12,592 nt of DNA from Candidatus Pacearchaeota archaeon CG10_big_fil_rev_8_21_14_0_10_32_14 (lineage in GTDB: Archaea > Nanobdellota > Nanobdellia > Pacearchaeales > GW2011-AR1). The position numbers and the translations under genes are program-made. This document shows, in pieces, positions 10,473 through 12,592 of this stretch. Under the pieces are notes generated by a model that worked only from the letters and a program-made list of their open reading frames with translations, had not been told where the DNA came from and did not search any database. Position 1 is the stretch's first letter; every line of letters begins with the position of its first letter. The stretch lies in NCBI GenBank assembly GCA_002763085.1, contig PFCY01000071.1, forward strand, positions 1 to 12,592. The letters are read 5' to 3'.

Positions 10473-12311
10473 ATGATATTATCAATTAGGGAACTTCAGG
10501 ATATGGCAAACATCTTGAGAAGAGATGTTGCAATTGATACAACCTCAGCTGGAAGTGGACATCCCACATCCTGTTTTTCTTGTTCGGAGATTATGTCAGT
10601 TTTGTTTTTCAATGAAATGAGTTATGATAATAAAAATCCAAATAATTTGAATAACGATGAATTTATTTTAAGTAAAGGCCACGCAGCACCGATTCTTTAT
10701 GCGTGTTTGAAAAGAGCAGGATGTATCCACGATGATTTGACTACACTTAGAAAATTAAATTCAAATCTTGAAGGTCATCCGATGCCTCGCGGTAATGCGA
10801 ACTCCTGGATAAAAGTAGCAACGGGTAGTTTGGGGCAGGGATTGAGTGTTGGTTGTGGGATGGCTCTAGCTAATAAGTTGCAAAAAAATAATTCTAGAAT
10901 TTATGTTTTAATGGGAGATTCAGAGATTGCTGAAGGAAGCAATTACGAAGCTATGCAATTCGCTTCAAAGTATGAACTGGATAATTTAATTGCGATAGTT
11001 GATGTTAATGGGCTTGGACAAAGGGGTGAGACAATGTCTGGACATAAAATCCTTTCTCATAGACTTAGATTTGAGAGTTTTGGGTGGGATACTTATGTCA
11101 TTGATGGACATGATATAAAAAAAATCGTAAAAGTCTTGGCTAAAGCAAGAAGGGTGAAAGATAAACCTTCTGTTATTCTTGCCAGAACAATAAAAGGTAA
11201 GGGCGTTTCGTTTTTAGAAGATAAAGGCGGATGGCATGGAAAAGTTATTCCTGAAGAACAACTCATAAAAGCTCTTAATGAAATTCCAAGGTCAGCAATG
11301 CCACTACTTTCTATTAAAAAACCGATCGATGTAGAAAAGGAAAAAGAAGTTCAAAGTAAATTTGATTTTACTGAATATAAAATTGGTGTATTGATTTCGA
11401 CGCGGGAGGCTTATGGAAATGCGCTTGCTAATCTTGCTAGATCAAATAGTAAAGTTATCGCAATTGATAGTGAAGTTTCAAATTCAACTTATTCTGAAAA
11501 AGTTAAAGAAAAAACGCCGGATCAATTTATTGAAAATTATATTATGGAACAAAATATGATAGGAGTTGCACTTGGACTATCTAAAATAGGAAATTATAAT
11601 GTTTACGCGTCGACTTTTGGAGCGTTTTTAACTCGGGCTCACGATCAACTTAGAATGGCATCTTTATCAAACGCGGATTTTACGGTTTGTGGAAGTCACG
11701 CAGGTGTTTCTATCGGAGAAGATGGCGCGTCTCAAATGGCGCTTGAAGATATTTCAATGTTTAGAAACTTACCAAATTCAACAATTTTTTATCCAAGCGA
11801 TGCTGTTTCTTGCGAAAAATTAACTGCGCTTTGTGGAAAAATTAATGGATTGAAGTATATCAGAACAACAAGAAACAAAACACCTGTTATTTACAAAGAT
11901 TCAGAAAAATTTTCGATAGGAGATTTTAAAGTTTTGAAAGAAGGTAAAAATGACAAGGCGGTTTTTGTCGGCAGCGGAATTACTTTAGATGAGGCACTTA
12001 AATCATATGAAAATTTGAAAAAGAAAAAAGTTGATGTTGCCGTTGTTGATTTGTATTGCGTTAAGCCATTTGACGGAAAAAGATTTATTGAATTTGTTAA
12101 CAAGCATGGAATGAAAATTGTTTTAGCTGAGGATCATTATGTGGAAGGGGGAATTGGGGAGATGATTAATTCTGTAATTTCTGGAACAGGAATAAAGATG
12201 AAACATTTAGCGGTCAGGGAAATTCCTCATAGTGGAAATGCGGAAGAGTTATTAGAAAAATATGGAATTGATTGGAAGGGGTATGAAAAAGCGTATAAGG
12301 AATTGAAATGA
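10473..12311 (+). CDS. tkt: Full-length transketolase
   Basis: Transfers two-carbon ketol units between sugar phosphates using thiamine diphosphate (ThDP) and a divalent metal. The 612-residue chain holds all three parts. ThDP-binding domain: SGHP (H30), SKGHAAP (H70), LEGHPMP (H102), and the metal/ThDP signature GDSEIAEG with N179 thirty residues after D149. Pyrimidine-binding domain: catalytic Glu E359 in YIMEQNMIGVA, STFGAFLTRAHDQ, GSHAGVSIGEDGASQMALED. C-terminal domain from about residue 490: KAVFVGSGITLDEA, VDVAVVDLYCVKPFD, LAEDHYVEGGIGE. Many archaea encode transketolase as two proteins; here it is fused, and the GSH-GVSIGEDG and LGQ loops resemble the short animal-type enzyme (about 620 residues). 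GDGE is GDSE here. With RpiB and the epimerase it supports the non-oxidative pentose-phosphate pathway; no transaldolase is in view. Confidence 0.95.
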   Translation: MILSIRELQDMANILRRDVAIDTTSAGSGHPTSCFSCSEIMSVLFFNEMSYDNKNPNNLNNDEFILSKGHAAPILYACLKRAGCIHDDLTTLRKLNSNLEGHPMPRGNANSWIKVATGSLGQGLSVGCGMALANKLQKNNSRIYVLMGDSEIAEGSNYEAMQFASKYELDNLIAIVDVNGLGQRGETMSGHKILSHRLRFESFGWDTYVIDGHDIKKIVKVLAKARRVKDKPSVILARTIKGKGVSFLEDKGGWHGKVIPEEQLIKALNEIPRSAMPLLSIKKPIDVEKEKEVQSKFDFTEYKIGVLISTREAYGNALANLARSNSKVIAIDSEVSNSTYSEKVKEKTPDQFIENYIMEQNMIGVALGLSKIGNYNVYASTFGAFLTRAHDQLRMASLSNADFTVCGSHAGVSIGEDGASQMALEDISMFRNLPNSTIFYPSDAVSCEKLTALCGKINGLKYIRTTRNKTPVIYKDSEKFSIGDFKVLKEGKNDKAVFVGSGITLDEALKSYENLKKKKVDVAVVDLYCVKPFDGKRFIEFVNKHGMKIVLAEDHYVEGGIGEMINSVISGTGIKMKHLAVREIPHSGNAEELLEKYGIDWKGYEKAYKELK

Positions 12312-12456
12312 ATTAACAACCCATTTATAAATTAATTCCAGCGAAGCTGTGAAAGCAATATGTTTCTTTGGAAGGATATACTTATCAAAAAGAATCTTTA
12401 AGAAAATTAATATTTATTATTGTGTTCTTTTATAGTAGTAACAAAACGGAAGTTAA
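12312..12456. other. Intergenic stretch without a convincing gene
   Basis: It contains a TATA-like ATTTATAAATT (12322-12332) and a 13-codon frame from 12360, neither with further support. It ends in the promoter of the presumed RNA below. Confidence 0.4.
12427..12436 (+). promoter_or_regulatory. TATA box ahead of the GC-rich RNA element
   Basis: CTTTTATAGT is centred about 26 nt before 12457, where the outer stem of the predicted RNA begins, which sets the transcript on the plus strand. Confidence 0.5.
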
Positions 12457-12553
12457 ATAGCATGACGTCCTCCGCACCCTAAAGGTTTGTCCTGCGGGAC
12501 AAATCGCCAACGGGCGAGTGCGGTTTCCCGACGTTACGTAAACTGTGTGCTAT
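12457..12553 (+). ncRNA. Probable structured non-coding RNA, identity unknown
   Basis: A sharply GC-rich island in AT-rich DNA that folds by eye into a closed multibranch structure. Outer stem ATAGCA (12457-12462) with TGCTAT (12548-12553); ACGTC (12465-12469) with GACGT (12530-12534); CCGCAC (12472-12477) with GTGCGG (12518-12523); and two inner hairpins, TTTGTCC-TGCG-GGACAAA (12486-12503) and TCGCC-AACG-GGCGA (12504-12517). All pairs listed are Watson-Crick. A TATA box lies about 26 nt upstream. It has no reading frame. It does not look like a tRNA, and I do not see RNase P or SRP core motifs. The RNA may extend past the window edge. A cis-acting leader of a gene beyond the window is an alternative. 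Confidence 0.6.
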
Positions 12554-12592
12554 GATGCTCTGACTGATTCCTGACATAATTTGTTACCACAT

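Noticed and set aside
11891..12103. Minus-strand frame inside the transketolase gene, and others at 4151-4450, 5090-5362 and 5647-5907
   Set aside because: They lie opposite strongly supported coding sequence, without start signals or recognisable motifs.
12549..12575. Box C/D-like guide RNA signals (ATGATGC with CTGA twice)
   Set aside because: The boxes are spaced by a few bases only, too close to hold guide sequences, and they overlap the 3' arm of the GC-rich structure.
1..12592. CRISPR array, tRNA, rRNA, insertion sequence or replication origin
   Set aside because: Looked for on both strands; no regular repeat-spacer pattern, cloverleaf, rRNA segment, transposase motif or origin-type repeat cluster was seen.

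Overview
The window looks archaeal. The DNA is AT-rich, most genes have an archaeal TATA box centred about 25 nt before the start codon (leaderless transcripts), and some internal genes carry strong GGAGG-type ribosome sites. The gene mix (membrane-linked winged-helix regulators, membrane-anchored DsbA-like proteins, very small conserved proteins, a partial central metabolism) suggests a DPANN archaeon of the Woesearchaeota/Pacearchaeota type. That placement is inference; no rRNA or other marker gene is present.

Left part (1-1811): a cysteine-rich minus-strand gene cut by one in-frame TAG, a nitroreductase gene broken by a 1-nt loss, and a small secreted protein on the minus strand.

Middle part (1812-6696): a compact plus-strand cluster that looks like one extracytoplasmic thiol/copper module. 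It has a 7-TM protein with a winged-helix partner, a 2-TM regulator with an exposed Cys pair plus a DUF302 protein, a membrane protein with an intramembrane CAAC motif, two duplicated DsbA-like proteins (CPFC), and between them a membrane-anchored cupredoxin. The promoters share unusual elements: a 19-bp exact repeat before two TATA boxes, a TTTGAAC core at a third, and a 14-bp palindrome over the first TATA box. The regulators may control the redox genes beside them.

Right part (6697-12311): a 52-aa minus-strand protein, a frameshifted cytidylyltransferase, a 298-aa protein of unknown function, and three non-oxidative pentose-phosphate genes (RpiB, a ribulose-phosphate 3-epimerase-like protein, and a full-length transketolase). 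A DUF4258/DUF2283 toxin-antitoxin-like pair overlaps the end of rpiB; its toxin-like gene carries an in-frame TAG. A small protein of unknown function precedes the transketolase.

Right end (12312-12592): no protein gene, but a GC-rich island folds by eye into a multibranched structure behind a TATA box, probably a non-coding RNA that I cannot name.

Four of about eighteen genes are interrupted: two by in-frame TAG and two by single-base losses in A-runs. Sequencing error, gene decay and UAG recoding remain possible and are treated separately below.
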